Source of the DNA: an uncultured Ectothiorhodospiraceae bacterium
Lineage (GTDB): Bacteria > Pseudomonadota > Gammaproteobacteria > S012-40
DNA: 64,000 nucleotides
Direction of reading: 5' to 3'
NCBI GenBank assembly: GCA_945787715.1
Contig: CALZJE010000007.1
Span: 43,312-107,311, forward strand
Below the pieces are notes generated by a model, which was given only the letters and a program-made list of their open reading frames with translations, searched no databases and was not told the DNA's origin. The position numbers were made by a program, and so were the translations under genes. Shown here piece by piece: positions 40,355 through 49,517 of the stretch. The stretch's first letter is position 1; the number at the start of each line of letters is the position of its first letter.

Positions 40355-40864
40355 TCAATGTTTATGCTTTTTACGTTTTAACAAGCCTGCGTCATAGGAT
40401 AAACGTTGTTCTTTGCTTAATATGTCACGCATTTCTACAATATGATCATATCGATTACGCATAATGGATTTTTTCACTTCCATTATTTCATCAATTTTCA
40501 TATTCATAACCTTTTTATCAACGGGCGTGTTTGTCGCAATAACTGACAATTCGGCTTTTAACATCTTTACTTTTGCTTTTTGCACTGCTTCAAACTGCCC
40601 TACTTTAAGATGCATCGCATCAACATCAAGCTTTTGCTTATCAGTAAGAGTTTTAGCCCAATGATCAGTGAATAGATGAACAGCCCCCTTTTTATGACCG
40701 TGGGACGGACGATGACCTTTCATTTTATGGTCGCCATGCCCACCCATGTGCTGACCAGATTCTTGTCCATGATGCCCTTTACCATGGTGACCAGATTCGC
40801 CAGCAAAAAGACTAGTGGAAGTGACAGCAAATATCGCAATAATTATACATTTTGTAAGATTCAT
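40355..40864 (-). CDS. Histidine-rich Spy/CpxP-like periplasmic protein
   Basis: 169 residues with signal peptide (MNLTKCIIIAIFAVTSTSLFA). A histidine/glycine-rich stretch (about 23-60, repeated GHH, HGDH and SHGHK) is followed by a helical domain with LTDKQKLDVDAMHLK and LSKEQRLSYD, the LTxxQ-like motifs of Spy, CpxP and CnrX proteins. A periplasmic chaperone or metal-responsive protein is likely. The His cluster could bind zinc, nickel or copper. No kinase or metal pump adjoins it. AAGGAAAGC before the ATG supports the start. Confidence 0.8.
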   Translation of the reverse strand: MNLTKCIIIAIFAVTSTSLFAGESGHHGKGHHGQESGQHMGGHGDHKMKGHRPSHGHKKGAVHLFTDHWAKTLTDKQKLDVDAMHLKVGQFEAVQKAKVKMLKAELSVIATNTPVDKKVMNMKIDEIMEVKKSIMRNRYDHIVEMRDILSKEQRLSYDAGLLKRKKHKH

Positions 40865-40937
40865 TTAGCTTTCCTTTTCATTTCTAAAATACAGTTAACC
40901 GTCAATAATAGTTTAGCTCAATTTGAAAAAAGTATTA

Positions 40938-41333
40938 CTAACCACCAACTATTTCCATAAACTTAATCATGACTACGTCAGTATCTTGATCAATGCTAAT
41001 CACATCATCCAATGACTGCAAATCTTTGCCATTGGCGTTAACAATAAAGTGCTTTTTTTCAAACGCATCTATTGCAACTTTGAATTGTGTCTGCCAGTCA
41101 ATTGCTCGATGCTCTCGTAATCGGAAGCCGCGCAAGGTTATTTCTGAATCTTCGGGCTGCACAAGACTAAAAAAACAAATAGGCCGTTGAAGATTAAATT
41201 TACAAATCTCATTTTCGATACGTCGTTTTATGATCTCTTTTACTGTCAACTCATCTTGATCATTGATAATACGAATTGTGTGAAAGCGATTTCCCCGTGC
41301 ATCTTCGTCATGAATTTTAAGCATTTCTTTCAT
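40938..41333 (-). CDS. Conserved-looking protein of unknown function
   Basis: 131 residues, no signal peptide or membrane segment. The N-terminal sequence is charged (HDEDARGNRFHTIRI). It then shows LTVKEIIKRRIENEICKFN and LRGFRLREHRAIDWQTQFKVAIDAFEKKHFIV, and ends with VVMIKFMEIVGG. It looks like a soluble alpha/beta fold, with an initial strand-loop-helix of ubiquitin-like length. I do not recognise the family. It stands between the Spy-like gene and srkA, same strand. Confidence 0.55.
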   Translation of the reverse strand: MKEMLKIHDEDARGNRFHTIRIINDQDELTVKEIIKRRIENEICKFNLQRPICFFSLVQPEDSEITLRGFRLREHRAIDWQTQFKVAIDAFEKKHFIVNANGKDLQSLDDVISIDQDTDVVMIKFMEIVGG

Positions 41334-41411
41334 TAAGTAAGCTTTTAATTTATAAAGGATAAAGTAATTTTAAAATGCAAACTTAGCGCCAGTAAAACAG
41401 CGATTAAACAA

Positions 41412-42419
41412 TCACAACACTAGAGACAAAACCTCATCATTGCCCTGTAATAAAAACAACTGCTCCTGGAGTGTGTTAAGGTGCTCTTCCCAATAACGCG
41501 GAGTATCAAACCAAGGAAAGTTTTGTGGAAATGCAGGATCATCCCAGCGATTGGCAAGCCATGCAGAATAATTCATTATTCGCAGTGTTCTAAGGGATTC
41601 TATCAATACGAGTTCAGACGCATCAAAGTCAAAAAACTCATTATAACCAGAGATGATTGACGCTAGCTGTGCTTCTTTCTCATGCTTATCACCGGACAGT
41701 AACATCCAAATATCTTGAATGGCAGGTCCACTACAACAATCATCAAGATCGACAATCCAAAAAACACTTTTATTGGCTAATACATTACCCATATGGAAGT
41801 CGCCATGAATACGACGATAAGTCGGTGTCATAAATCCATCAAGCTGGCCATCGATAAAAGCCAGTAATGACTCAGTAATTGTCGAATAACTCTCTTGTAA
41901 GTAACTTGGTAAAAAACCACTATTCAACACACTCTTTTTTGCATTGTGGCCAAAACGCTGGCTCGTCAATTTATGCCGATGTTGAAATCGTTGTGTACTA
42001 CCCACAGAATGCAAACGACCTAATAAACGCCCTAGAAGTTTTAATTCACTAAGCTGATCTACCTCGGGTGCGTGGCCCGATTTTCGCTCATAAACTGCAA
42101 GACGAAATCCCTCATATTCATGTAGTGTTTTCTGATTAATTTCCAGTGGCAGAGCGACCGGAATATCATAGTCTGCTAATTGATAGCAGAATTCATGCTC
42201 TTCAAGTATGGCTTCGTTGCTCCAGCGATTTGGACGATAAAACTTAACAACAACCGGAGGTCCATCTTCTATACCTATTTGGTAAACTCGATTTTCATAA
42301 CTATTTAGCGCCAAAAATTGGCCATTAATTTCAAACCCAAGAGATTCAAGTGCTGTGAGAACAACATCAGGCGTTAGATTATTATAGGGCAGATGCTCAT
42401 CGCTATACTTATCCTCCAT
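41412..42419 (-). CDS. srkA: Stress response serine/threonine kinase SrkA (YihE)
   Basis: 335 residues of the APH/choline-kinase-like protein kinase fold. N-terminal LGFEINGQFLALNSYENRVYQ and VVVKFYRPNRWS (ATP lysine) match the YihE family. The catalytic loop is IHGDFHMGNVL and the metal loop IVDLDDCCSGP. YihE counters stress-induced cell death in E. coli. The start overlaps nothing but lies only 8 bases after the stop of acyP, so the two are likely co-transcribed. Confidence 0.93.
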   Translation of the reverse strand: MEDKYSDEHLPYNNLTPDVVLTALESLGFEINGQFLALNSYENRVYQIGIEDGPPVVVKFYRPNRWSNEAILEEHEFCYQLADYDIPVALPLEINQKTLHEYEGFRLAVYERKSGHAPEVDQLSELKLLGRLLGRLHSVGSTQRFQHRHKLTSQRFGHNAKKSVLNSGFLPSYLQESYSTITESLLAFIDGQLDGFMTPTYRRIHGDFHMGNVLANKSVFWIVDLDDCCSGPAIQDIWMLLSGDKHEKEAQLASIISGYNEFFDFDASELVLIESLRTLRIMNYSAWLANRWDDPAFPQNFPWFDTPRYWEEHLNTLQEQLFLLQGNDEVLSLVL

Positions 42420-42427
42420 GAAAAGAC

Positions 42428-42706
42428 TTATCTTCGAATTTCGAAACCACTTTGTAATTCATCGCTACACTCATCTATTGTAATTGCATCAACACGCGCA
42501 TATTCTGGCCCTTTCCATAACCAGCTTTCTAATTCGGCAATATTAACATCGTCACCAAACGCACAGACTTCCACATCACCATTATCTAAATTCTTTACCC
42601 AACCGATAACATTTAGCGAAATGGCTTTCTCTTTGGTGCTCTGCCGAAACCAGACACCTTGTACTTTCCCTTTAACAATATAACGCTTATTCACATTCAA
42701 ACTCAT
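42428..42706 (-). CDS. acyP: Acylphosphatase
   Basis: 92 residues, normal size. The catalytic arginine (R21) sits in GKVQGVWFRQS and the catalytic asparagine (N39) in GWVKNLDNGDVEV. It hydrolyses acyl phosphates such as carbamoyl or acetyl phosphate in the cytoplasm. Upstream of srkA, same strand. The short palindromic repeat copy E lies between it and the TlpA-like gene. Confidence 0.96.
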   Translation of the reverse strand: MSLNVNKRYIVKGKVQGVWFRQSTKEKAISLNVIGWVKNLDNGDVEVCAFGDDVNIAELESWLWKGPEYARVDAITIDECSDELQSGFEIRR

Positions 42707-42738
42707 TATTGACTACGAATCCGAGCGAAACAATTATC

Positions 42739-42810
42739 ATCCTAGAAAAAGCAGTTGATCCATGAATATTCCCAAAGGGCACTTCCACGTCCAACTGCTT
42801 TTTCTAGGAT
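42739..42810. repeat. Palindromic element family 1, copy E (shortest, near-perfect palindrome)
   Basis: 72 bases. ATCCTAGAAAAAGCAGTTG (42739-42757) and its exact complement (42792-42810) form a perfect 19-base stem around a 34-base loop. The right end overlaps the TGA stop of the TlpA-like gene. It should make a stable hairpin in mRNA. Confidence 0.85.
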
Positions 42811-43283
42811 CATTGTTCCTTTTTTAACTTTTTTAACACTTCTTCAAGTAACGTCAAAGTAATAATCCCCACTTTACGATACACGATTTCTCCTGAAGGC
42901 GAAACGATGAACGTTTTTGGTAATCCTTCTATTGGCCCTAATTGACTTAATGCTCCCACTTCCTCTAACAATACCGGATAGGAAATATTGTATTTTTCAA
43001 TAAACGCTTGCACACGACTTTCAGGCGCATCTTCAAAATTAACACCTAACACTAAAACATTATTCTCTTTTCGCTTTTTATGAAGCTCATTTAACTCAGG
43101 GATTTCTTTTAAGCAGGGAGAGCACCAGGTCGCCCAATAATTAATGACCACCCATTTACCTCGAAAGTCAGAGAGTAAATATTCTTTACCCTTTATATCT
43201 GCTAGGCTTAATTGTGCAGGCTTGGCTTCTGCCACTGAAGATAGAGCAAACAAAAGGGTAAAGAGTAAAACGAACAAATTCAC
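42810..43283 (-). CDS. TlpA/ResA-like periplasmic thiol-disulfide oxidoreductase
   Basis: 157 residues starting with GTG at 43283; AGGAG lies six bases upstream and the resulting N-terminus is a signal peptide (VNLFVLLFTLLFALSSVAEA). The thioredoxin fold has the active site WATWCSPC (CSPC), NYWATWC, LVLGVNFEDA and the cis-proline region LPKTFIVSPSG. It probably reduces disulfides in the periplasm, for example in cytochrome c maturation. Fumarase is transcribed divergently. The stop codon lies inside repeat copy E. Confidence 0.9.
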   Translation of the reverse strand: MNLFVLLFTLLFALSSVAEAKPAQLSLADIKGKEYLLSDFRGKWVVINYWATWCSPCLKEIPELNELHKKRKENNVLVLGVNFEDAPESRVQAFIEKYNISYPVLLEEVGALSQLGPIEGLPKTFIVSPSGEIVYRKVGIITLTLLEEVLKKLKKEQ

Positions 43284-43338
43284 ACCAACTCCTCGATAGA
43301 ACAGTAAACAAGCACACATTATGCATTAATACCCATTT

Positions 43339-43347
43339 TGTTATAAT
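43339..43347 (+). promoter_or_regulatory. Extended -10 promoter of the fumarase gene
   Basis: TGTTATAAT, an extended -10 box (TG one base before a perfect TATAAT at 43342-43347). The fumarase ATG follows 33 bases later. The -35 position is poor, as is common for extended -10 promoters. Confidence 0.55.
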
Positions 43348-43380
43348 CCACTGCGTTCTTCACTTCAACCAGGGAATACT

Positions 43381-44895
43381 ATGTCACTCATCAATAAAGA
43401 AGACTTCATCTCCAGTATTGCAGATGGATTTCAATACATCTCATATTACCACCCTGTTGACTTTATTCAGTCCCTCGCTAGTGCTTATGAGAAAGAAACA
43501 TCTACCGCTGCAAAAGATGCCATTGGTCAAATATTAGTTAACTCACGAATGTGCGCCGAAGGTAAGCGCCCTATTTGTCAGGATACAGGAATCTCTGTTG
43601 TCTTTTTAGACATTGGAATGAATGTGAGCTGGGAAAGCGATACAAGCCTTGAAAACATGGTTAATGAGGGTGTGCGACGAGCATACAACAATCAAGATAA
43701 TCCATTAAGAGCATCGATCGTTGCAGACCCTGCTGGCAAACGAATAAATACTAAAGATAATACACCAGCTGTGATTCATACGCGAATCGTCCCAGGCAAT
43801 ACAGTATCTGTTGGATTGGCAGCCAAAGGTGGCGGCTCTGAAAACAAATCAAAGTTTGTCATTCTCAATCCCTCCGATAGTATCGCTGATTGGGTTGAAA
43901 AAACGGTTCCGACCATGGGAGCAGGTTGGTGCCCACCGGGAATACTCGGTATAGGCGTAGGCGGCACAGCAGAAAAAGCGATGCTATTAGCAAAAGAATC
44001 CTTAATGGCCCCAATTGATATGCATGAGCTACTTCAGCGAGGACCAAACAATTCAATAGAAGAGATGCGCATCGATATTTACGATCGCATCAATGCACTA
44101 GGTATTGGTGCACAAGGGCTTGGCGGTTTAACAACCGTATTAGATGTGAAAATTTTAGATTATCCAACTCACGCTGCCTCAAAACCCGTCGGAATGATCC
44201 CGAACTGTGCGGCAACACGACATATTCATTTCACACTGGATGGTACCGGCCCCGCGATTTTAACTCCACCCAAAGTGGAAGACTGGCCGGCAGTTACCTG
44301 GACACCAGACACAAATACAAAACGATTAAACCTTGATACAGTGACAGCAGAAGATGTTAAGAAATTAAAACCAGGCGATACGGTATTAATATCAGGTAAA
44401 CTGTTGACCGGTCGCGATGCAGCACACAAAAAACTGGTAGACCTCATAAACATGGGGGAACCACTCCCTGAAGGACTTGATTTCACCAACCGTTTTATTT
44501 ACTACGTCGGCCCTGTAGACGCAGTACGTGACGAAGTCATTGGCCCTGCAGGCCCAACCACCGCAACACGTATGGATAAGTTCACCGACACGTTGCTGGA
44601 AAAAACTGGATTAATCGGCATGATTGGAAAAGCCGAACGTGGCCCCGCTGCCATTCAATCCATAAAAAAGCACAAAGCCGTTTATTTAATCGCAACGGGT
44701 GGTGCAGCGTATCTAATTTCCAAGTCGATACGCAAATCCAAAATTATTGCATTTGAAGAATTAGGAATGGAAGCCATTCAAGAGTTTGTTGTGGAAGACA
44801 TGCCAGTTGCAGTGGCGGTCGATCATACCGGTAATTCTGTACATAACACTGGCCCTGCTGAGTGGCGCGTAAAAATTCAGGATATGAGAAAGTAA
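43381..44895 (+). CDS. Class I (iron-sulfur) fumarate hydratase
   Basis: Converts fumarate to malate in the citric acid cycle using a [4Fe-4S] cluster. 504 residues in a single chain with alpha and beta parts fused, as in FumA/FumB. The first cluster cysteine is C66 in RPICQDTG; the others lie in PNCAATRH and GAGWCPPGILGIG. C-terminal GPTTATRMD and GKAERGP are also typical. A BamA-like gene follows 9 bases later. An extended -10 promoter lies just upstream. Class I enzymes are oxygen-sensitive, consistent with the redox regulators nearby, though this is context only. Confidence 0.95.
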   Translation: MSLINKEDFISSIADGFQYISYYHPVDFIQSLASAYEKETSTAAKDAIGQILVNSRMCAEGKRPICQDTGISVVFLDIGMNVSWESDTSLENMVNEGVRRAYNNQDNPLRASIVADPAGKRINTKDNTPAVIHTRIVPGNTVSVGLAAKGGGSENKSKFVILNPSDSIADWVEKTVPTMGAGWCPPGILGIGVGGTAEKAMLLAKESLMAPIDMHELLQRGPNNSIEEMRIDIYDRINALGIGAQGLGGLTTVLDVKILDYPTHAASKPVGMIPNCAATRHIHFTLDGTGPAILTPPKVEDWPAVTWTPDTNTKRLNLDTVTAEDVKKLKPGDTVLISGKLLTGRDAAHKKLVDLINMGEPLPEGLDFTNRFIYYVGPVDAVRDEVIGPAGPTTATRMDKFTDTLLEKTGLIGMIGKAERGPAAIQSIKKHKAVYLIATGGAAYLISKSIRKSKIIAFEELGMEAIQEFVVEDMPVAVAVDHTGNSVHNTGPAEWRVKIQDMRK

Positions 44896-44904
44896 TTTTT
44901 TTGA

Positions 44905-46206
44905 ATGTTACGCCTGCTATTCGCTTTGGTTCTCTCACTCAGTATTTCCACAGCTTATGCTGAAAAAAATATCACGGCGCATTTAAGCAAACAACCGACT
45001 GTTGCTGACATTGAATTCCGGGGGTTGGATCGCACCAAACCGTTTGTCATACATCGCGAGCTACTCTTTAAAGTTAATGACGCTCTAAGCACTAAAAATT
45101 TACTCGCTAGCATTCAAAATCTTAAAAATCTGGAGATATTTTCCAGTGTAATTCCTCTACTAGAATTACAAGACAACAATCGCGTTAAAGTTATCATTCA
45201 GTTCAGCGAGAAATGGACCACGATTCCCTACCTGAGCTTTTCTAGTGGTGGTGGTACTCGCTACATATACTCAGGTATTTATGACATTAATATGTTTGGG
45301 CGCTTTATTGAGCTGGGTGCTCAATATAATAACTGGAACAAGGAGCATGGTGTATTAGGTTGGTATATCGACAGACGTCTATTCAATCGAAGAATCACTT
45401 TACAGTTGGTAGCTGGCAAAACTTTACGCCCAAGATACCTGTTAACACGAGATGCAGAAAAAGAAGGCGATTACATCCTTTCCAGAAACGAAGTACGATT
45501 TAACCTAATAAAAGAATTCAAACCTTGGATAAGCGCTGGTGTCGGATTTGAATTAGAAAGTGATCAAATAATTAACGCCAATTACGAAACCATTCTTGAT
45601 CAACCCATTAAAAATCAACTAAACAACACTCGCACCAGTGATAATAAATATACATCACTTTTTTTAAGCTTTGGAAAACTCGACTACGACAATTACTTGA
45701 TCGCGGGTAAGCGCTCTTCACTAACCGTCAAATACGGTGGCAAATACACAAAATCCGACACTAGCCTGAAAATGTTTCGCTGGGAAAACAAAGCTTATTG
45801 GCGTCTACCCTATTTTGGAAATGCAGCCTTAAAATTAACACTCGCACAAACTGATGTCGAAGCTATCCAACATCTATTTTACGTCGGTGGATTTAAGCAT
45901 GTTCGAGGTTATCTCGACGGCCAACTTAGAAGCAAAGCATACTGGCAGCTAAACAGCGAATACCGGATCCCCAGTTATCGAAGTAACTGGCTAGTCCTTC
46001 AACATATTTTCTTTCTCGATGCCGTTCAAGTTGCTGACAAAATATCCCAGCTCAAAGATGAATCATCAATCTACTACAGCGCTGGAATTGGTATCAGAAT
46101 CATTTCACCCAAGATTTATAGCTTTAATGGGCGGCTGGATGTCGCATTGCTTACAAAAGGGGCGAGTAAGAATTTCATATCATTTGGTACTCAACAATTT
46201 TTTTAA
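44905..46206 (+). CDS. BamA/TamA-family outer-membrane protein, single POTRA
   Basis: 433 residues. Signal peptide (LRLLFALVLSLSISTAYA), then one POTRA-like domain (about 30-95, VADIEFRGLDRTKPFVI and LKNLEIFSSVIP) and a surface-antigen barrel to the end, which finishes in NFISFGTQQFF. VGGFKHVRGYLDG corresponds to the conserved VRGY segment. With only one POTRA it is shorter than BamA or TamA, so it is a small member of unknown substrate. Nine bases after the fumarase stop, with a weak ribosome site. Confidence 0.82.
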   Translation: MLRLLFALVLSLSISTAYAEKNITAHLSKQPTVADIEFRGLDRTKPFVIHRELLFKVNDALSTKNLLASIQNLKNLEIFSSVIPLLELQDNNRVKVIIQFSEKWTTIPYLSFSSGGGTRYIYSGIYDINMFGRFIELGAQYNNWNKEHGVLGWYIDRRLFNRRITLQLVAGKTLRPRYLLTRDAEKEGDYILSRNEVRFNLIKEFKPWISAGVGFELESDQIINANYETILDQPIKNQLNNTRTSDNKYTSLFLSFGKLDYDNYLIAGKRSSLTVKYGGKYTKSDTSLKMFRWENKAYWRLPYFGNAALKLTLAQTDVEAIQHLFYVGGFKHVRGYLDGQLRSKAYWQLNSEYRIPSYRSNWLVLQHIFFLDAVQVADKISQLKDESSIYYSAGIGIRIISPKIYSFNGRLDVALLTKGASKNFISFGTQQFF

Positions 46207-46307
46207 TTAGCCTGCATATCTGACGTTGCGCGAATTTATCCAGATTCTTATCAATTACGGCAGATACTTTGCTCTATCATTGTATTAAACATTATTGGAG
46301 CATAACC

Positions 46308-47045
46308 ATGGAAAGAGAACGTTTTTATGCCATGCTGCAAAAAAAGCAAGAGTTTGACTATGAAAAATATCTCAACACAGAACAGCTCTTAACCGCTCAA
46401 AAGCCTTACGATGAATTATGCAATAAAGATGAATTGCAATTTCAAATTGTACACCAGGTAGAAGAACTTTGGCTGAAGCTTATTATCTATACACTACTCG
46501 ATATAAACGAGTATATGGAACAAGGAAATACAAACCGGGTTATCACACTTTTCAAACGCGTACATATCACACAGCGCATGATGATAGATCAACTTTCTCT
46601 TTTAGAAACTATGTCGCCCAAAGATTACCAAAGTATTCGTACCCAGCTAGGCAATGGCAGTGGCCAAGAGTCTCCAGGATTTCGAGCATTAACACTTGCA
46701 CCTCAATCGCTATGGAAAACTTTCAAGACAGTCTATCTAGATCAAAAAGATCTAACCATCGAAAAAATATACGCAACAGAATATGACCATAGCGATACTT
46801 ACATGATAGCCGAATGCCTAGCCGAGTTTGATGAGTTATTCCAAAAGTTTTCCTATCACCACATGCAGCTCATCTATCGCAGTATCGGTTTTGATTCAAA
46901 ATCCTTAAAAGGCAGATCGGTTGAATTACTGAACAACCGAACGCGACGAAAACTTTTTCAGGAAATTTGGGATGTACGCACGCAAATGACCGATGAATGG
47001 GGCACTGAATATGGTGTTGTAAGAAAGTCGTTACCTAATGAGTAA
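46308..47045 (+). CDS. kynA: Tryptophan 2,3-dioxygenase family protein
   Basis: 245 residues from the ATG at 46308 (TTGGAG upstream), shorter than the usual ~280. The heme-ligand region HHMQLIYRSIG gives candidate H185 in the pattern H-x3-hydrophobic-x-R-x-IG. The motif NGSGQESPGFR replaces the more usual G-x-x-SxQFR, so it belongs to a divergent bacterial branch. The enzyme would open the tryptophan ring to N-formylkynurenine. It overlaps the next gene by 8 bases, a kynureninase-like enzyme, which supports the pathway. Substrate specificity is not proven. Confidence 0.8.
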   Translation: MERERFYAMLQKKQEFDYEKYLNTEQLLTAQKPYDELCNKDELQFQIVHQVEELWLKLIIYTLLDINEYMEQGNTNRVITLFKRVHITQRMMIDQLSLLETMSPKDYQSIRTQLGNGSGQESPGFRALTLAPQSLWKTFKTVYLDQKDLTIEKIYATEYDHSDTYMIAECLAEFDELFQKFSYHHMQLIYRSIGFDSKSLKGRSVELLNNRTRRKLFQEIWDVRTQMTDEWGTEYGVVRKSLPNE

Positions 47046-48156
47046 GAGCTTCCACACCCCTTCTGGTATCTATTTGTTAAGTCACTCCGTTGGTTGCTTG
47101 CCATATAAAGCAAAACAAGCGCTTGATGAAAAATATTTAAAGCCTTGGGAAAACCTGGGAGGCAACGCCTGGGATTCCTGGCTGGAACAAATAGAAGAGT
47201 TTAAAACTGCATTGGCTATGCTACTTGGTTCTGCCGCTGAATCGTTTTGCCCGCAAACAAATGTATCTTCTGCACTAACAAAAATACTCAGTTCTTTTAC
47301 AATCAGTAAAGACAAAAATAGTATTGCCTATAGTGCACATGATTTTCCATCTACCGGCTTTGTAATATCCCAACTAAAAAAAACCGGATATCAACTAAAT
47401 ACATTATCTAAAGATCAACAAATTACGGATCTAGACGAATGGGATCGTCTACTGTCACCACAAACCAAAGCCGTTTTTATCACTCACGTAAGCTCGGATG
47501 TCAGTGCAATGGCCCCGGTAAAAAAGATCATAGAAATAGCTAAACAACATCAGATAATAACCATCGTTGATATTGCTCAATCAGCAGGCATTATTCCTAT
47601 CAGTCTTGATGAATGGGATTCAGATTTTGTTATTGGTTCAAGTGTAAAATGGCTATGTGGTGGACCTGGTGCAGCCTTTCTTTGGGTCAACCCAAATAAC
47701 CAATCTCAATGGGAGCCACTCGATGTAGGCTGGTTTTCGCATCAAGCTCCATTTGAATTCGACATCAATAATTTTAAATACGCCAAAAGTGCCAATCGTT
47801 TCTGGGGGGGCACTCCATCGATCGCGCCCTTTGTTACAGCAACAACCGGCATAAAAGAACTATTAACTTTCGGAATTGATAAATCCCATAAACATAATCG
47901 ACGACTTACTCAAAAGATTATCGATTACATCACTGACACTGGCCTGGCACTTGAAACACCGCTGACAGCGGAGCAAAGAGGAGGTACAGTTAGCATACGA
48001 TTCCAAGAAATTGAAAAAATCAAAAAAGTTCTCAATGACAATAGGGTCTTTTATGATGTGCGTAGAAATAATACATTCCGTTTTTCACCTCATATATACA
48101 ATAGCGAAAATGAAATTACGACTCTCTGTGATCTAATTCAAGCGACAACACGTTAG
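47038..48156 (+). CDS. Kynureninase-like PLP-dependent enzyme
   Basis: 372 residues of the aminotransferase class V fold. The cofactor aspartate is in TIVDIAQSAG and the Schiff-base lysine in GSSVKWLCGGPGAAF; the K-W-L-x-G-G-P-G pattern is that of kynureninase. The N-terminus YLLSHSVGCLPYKAK fits too. Kynureninase cleaves kynurenine to anthranilate and alanine. Length is under the usual 410-420, so it may be a compact variant. Translationally coupled to the dioxygenase. No kynurenine formamidase gene is next to it. Confidence 0.78.
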   Translation: MSKSFHTPSGIYLLSHSVGCLPYKAKQALDEKYLKPWENLGGNAWDSWLEQIEEFKTALAMLLGSAAESFCPQTNVSSALTKILSSFTISKDKNSIAYSAHDFPSTGFVISQLKKTGYQLNTLSKDQQITDLDEWDRLLSPQTKAVFITHVSSDVSAMAPVKKIIEIAKQHQIITIVDIAQSAGIIPISLDEWDSDFVIGSSVKWLCGGPGAAFLWVNPNNQSQWEPLDVGWFSHQAPFEFDINNFKYAKSANRFWGGTPSIAPFVTATTGIKELLTFGIDKSHKHNRRLTQKIIDYITDTGLALETPLTAEQRGGTVSIRFQEIEKIKKVLNDNRVFYDVRRNNTFRFSPHIYNSENEITTLCDLIQATTR

Positions 48157-48248
48157 TAAGAAGCGCGACAAATTGTCGCAGTCGAAACACAGACAATGGC
48201 TGGCAACTAAGCTACAATTAGACAGCTTTGAACGAATCACTTGAAAAA

Positions 48249-49517
48249 ATGACAGAAACATCGACTGCAGCACAAACAGAAAAACCGACAACGCTAAATC
48301 TTAACCAACTTGTTGTACTAAGAAGTCTTGTTATTCTCGCCCAAATTATCGCTGTGTTTACTGCAACACTTTACTTTCATGTAGAGCTAGCTATATTCTC
48401 CATTCTCAGCATTATTAGTCTTTTTGTACTAATTAATCTTTTCACTCACATCAAACTAAAACAAGGCCTGCAAGCAACAGATCGTGTCATATTCTTGCAA
48501 CTGCTGTTTGATGTAATTGCATTATCCGTATTACTATATCTAACTGGCGGCTCAAGCAATCCGTTTGTCTCGTTTCTGCTTATCCCTCTCGCCATATCCG
48601 CGGCAGTATTACCAGCACGTTACTCATGGCTTATGACTGGCTGCGCAGTAACAAGTTATACATTGCTGATGATCTATTTTGTTCCACTTTCTCATCACAA
48701 TGAACACGACTTCAAATTACACATTATTGGCATGTGGGTGGGATTTTTAATCAGCGCCACACTGATAACCTATTTTGTTACAAAAATGGGAAAAACATTA
48801 CGAGAGCAAGAGCGTAGTTTAGCCAACGCACGGGAACAGGCTTTAAAAGATGATCGACTTGTCGCGCTGGGCACTCTCGCTGCAGGTGCAGCACACGAGT
48901 TTGGAACCCCACTGGGTACAATGGCAATTCTCCTTCATGAGCTACAACTTAATAAAGAAATGCCAGCGAAAATTTCATCACAACTCGACATATTGGAAAC
49001 GCAGATCGATCGTTGCAAAGAGATTCTCACTAACCTTTCTACCTCCGCAGGACATTTACGTGCAGATACTGGCAGAAAAGTTAAACTGGATGAATATATA
49101 TCGAAACTTTTAACTGATTGGAAAAACGAAAATACCAATATCCAACTAGACATAAAAAAACAAGGTGAAGCAGAGTTAAATATCGTTGCTGACCAAACAT
49201 TAACACAAGCAGTCAACAACATATTGAGCAATGCAGTCGATGCTAAAGCCGATACTATTCGAATAAAATATTCATGGGATAAATCATTATTCACACTTGA
49301 TATTGAAGACAATGGCGAAGGGCTTAACAAAGAAGCAGAAAAACATGCAGGAGAACCATTTTTTACAACCAAGGCGCCAAACAAAGGCATGGGATTAGGT
49401 CTCTATCTCGCAAAAGCATCCTTGTCACGTTATGGTGGAGAATTAAAATTGCAGAACAATAACGAAGGTGGCGTTAAAGTCAACCTATCACTGCCACTCG
49501 AAAAATTATTATGCTAG
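48249..49517 (+). CDS. regB: RegB/PrrB/ActS-type redox sensor kinase
   Basis: About 422 residues. Six N-terminal transmembrane helices include the conserved quinone-binding loop GGSSNPFVSFLLIPLAIS. The histidine kinase domain has H216 in AAGAAHEFGTPLG and the redox-active cysteine C256 in IDRCKEILTNLS. The ATP-binding domain has NILSNAVDAK, DNGEGLNKEA and GMGLGLYLAK. Such kinases sense quinone and thiol redox state. The ATG at 48249 is preferred to the upstream TTG. It overlaps the regulator gene by 7 bases. Proof of signal specificity is lacking, but the motifs are complete. Confidence 0.93.
   Translation: MTETSTAAQTEKPTTLNLNQLVVLRSLVILAQIIAVFTATLYFHVELAIFSILSIISLFVLINLFTHIKLKQGLQATDRVIFLQLLFDVIALSVLLYLTGGSSNPFVSFLLIPLAISAAVLPARYSWLMTGCAVTSYTLLMIYFVPLSHHNEHDFKLHIIGMWVGFLISATLITYFVTKMGKTLREQERSLANAREQALKDDRLVALGTLAAGAAHEFGTPLGTMAILLHELQLNKEMPAKISSQLDILETQIDRCKEILTNLSTSAGHLRADTGRKVKLDEYISKLLTDWKNENTNIQLDIKKQGEAELNIVADQTLTQAVNNILSNAVDAKADTIRIKYSWDKSLFTLDIEDNGEGLNKEAEKHAGEPFFTTKAPNKGMGLGLYLAKASLSRYGGELKLQNNNEGGVKVNLSLPLEKLLC

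Noticed and set aside
48935..49390. 151-codon minus-strand open frame
   Set aside because: Antisense to the kinase domain of regB; conserved RegB motifs are in the sense strand.
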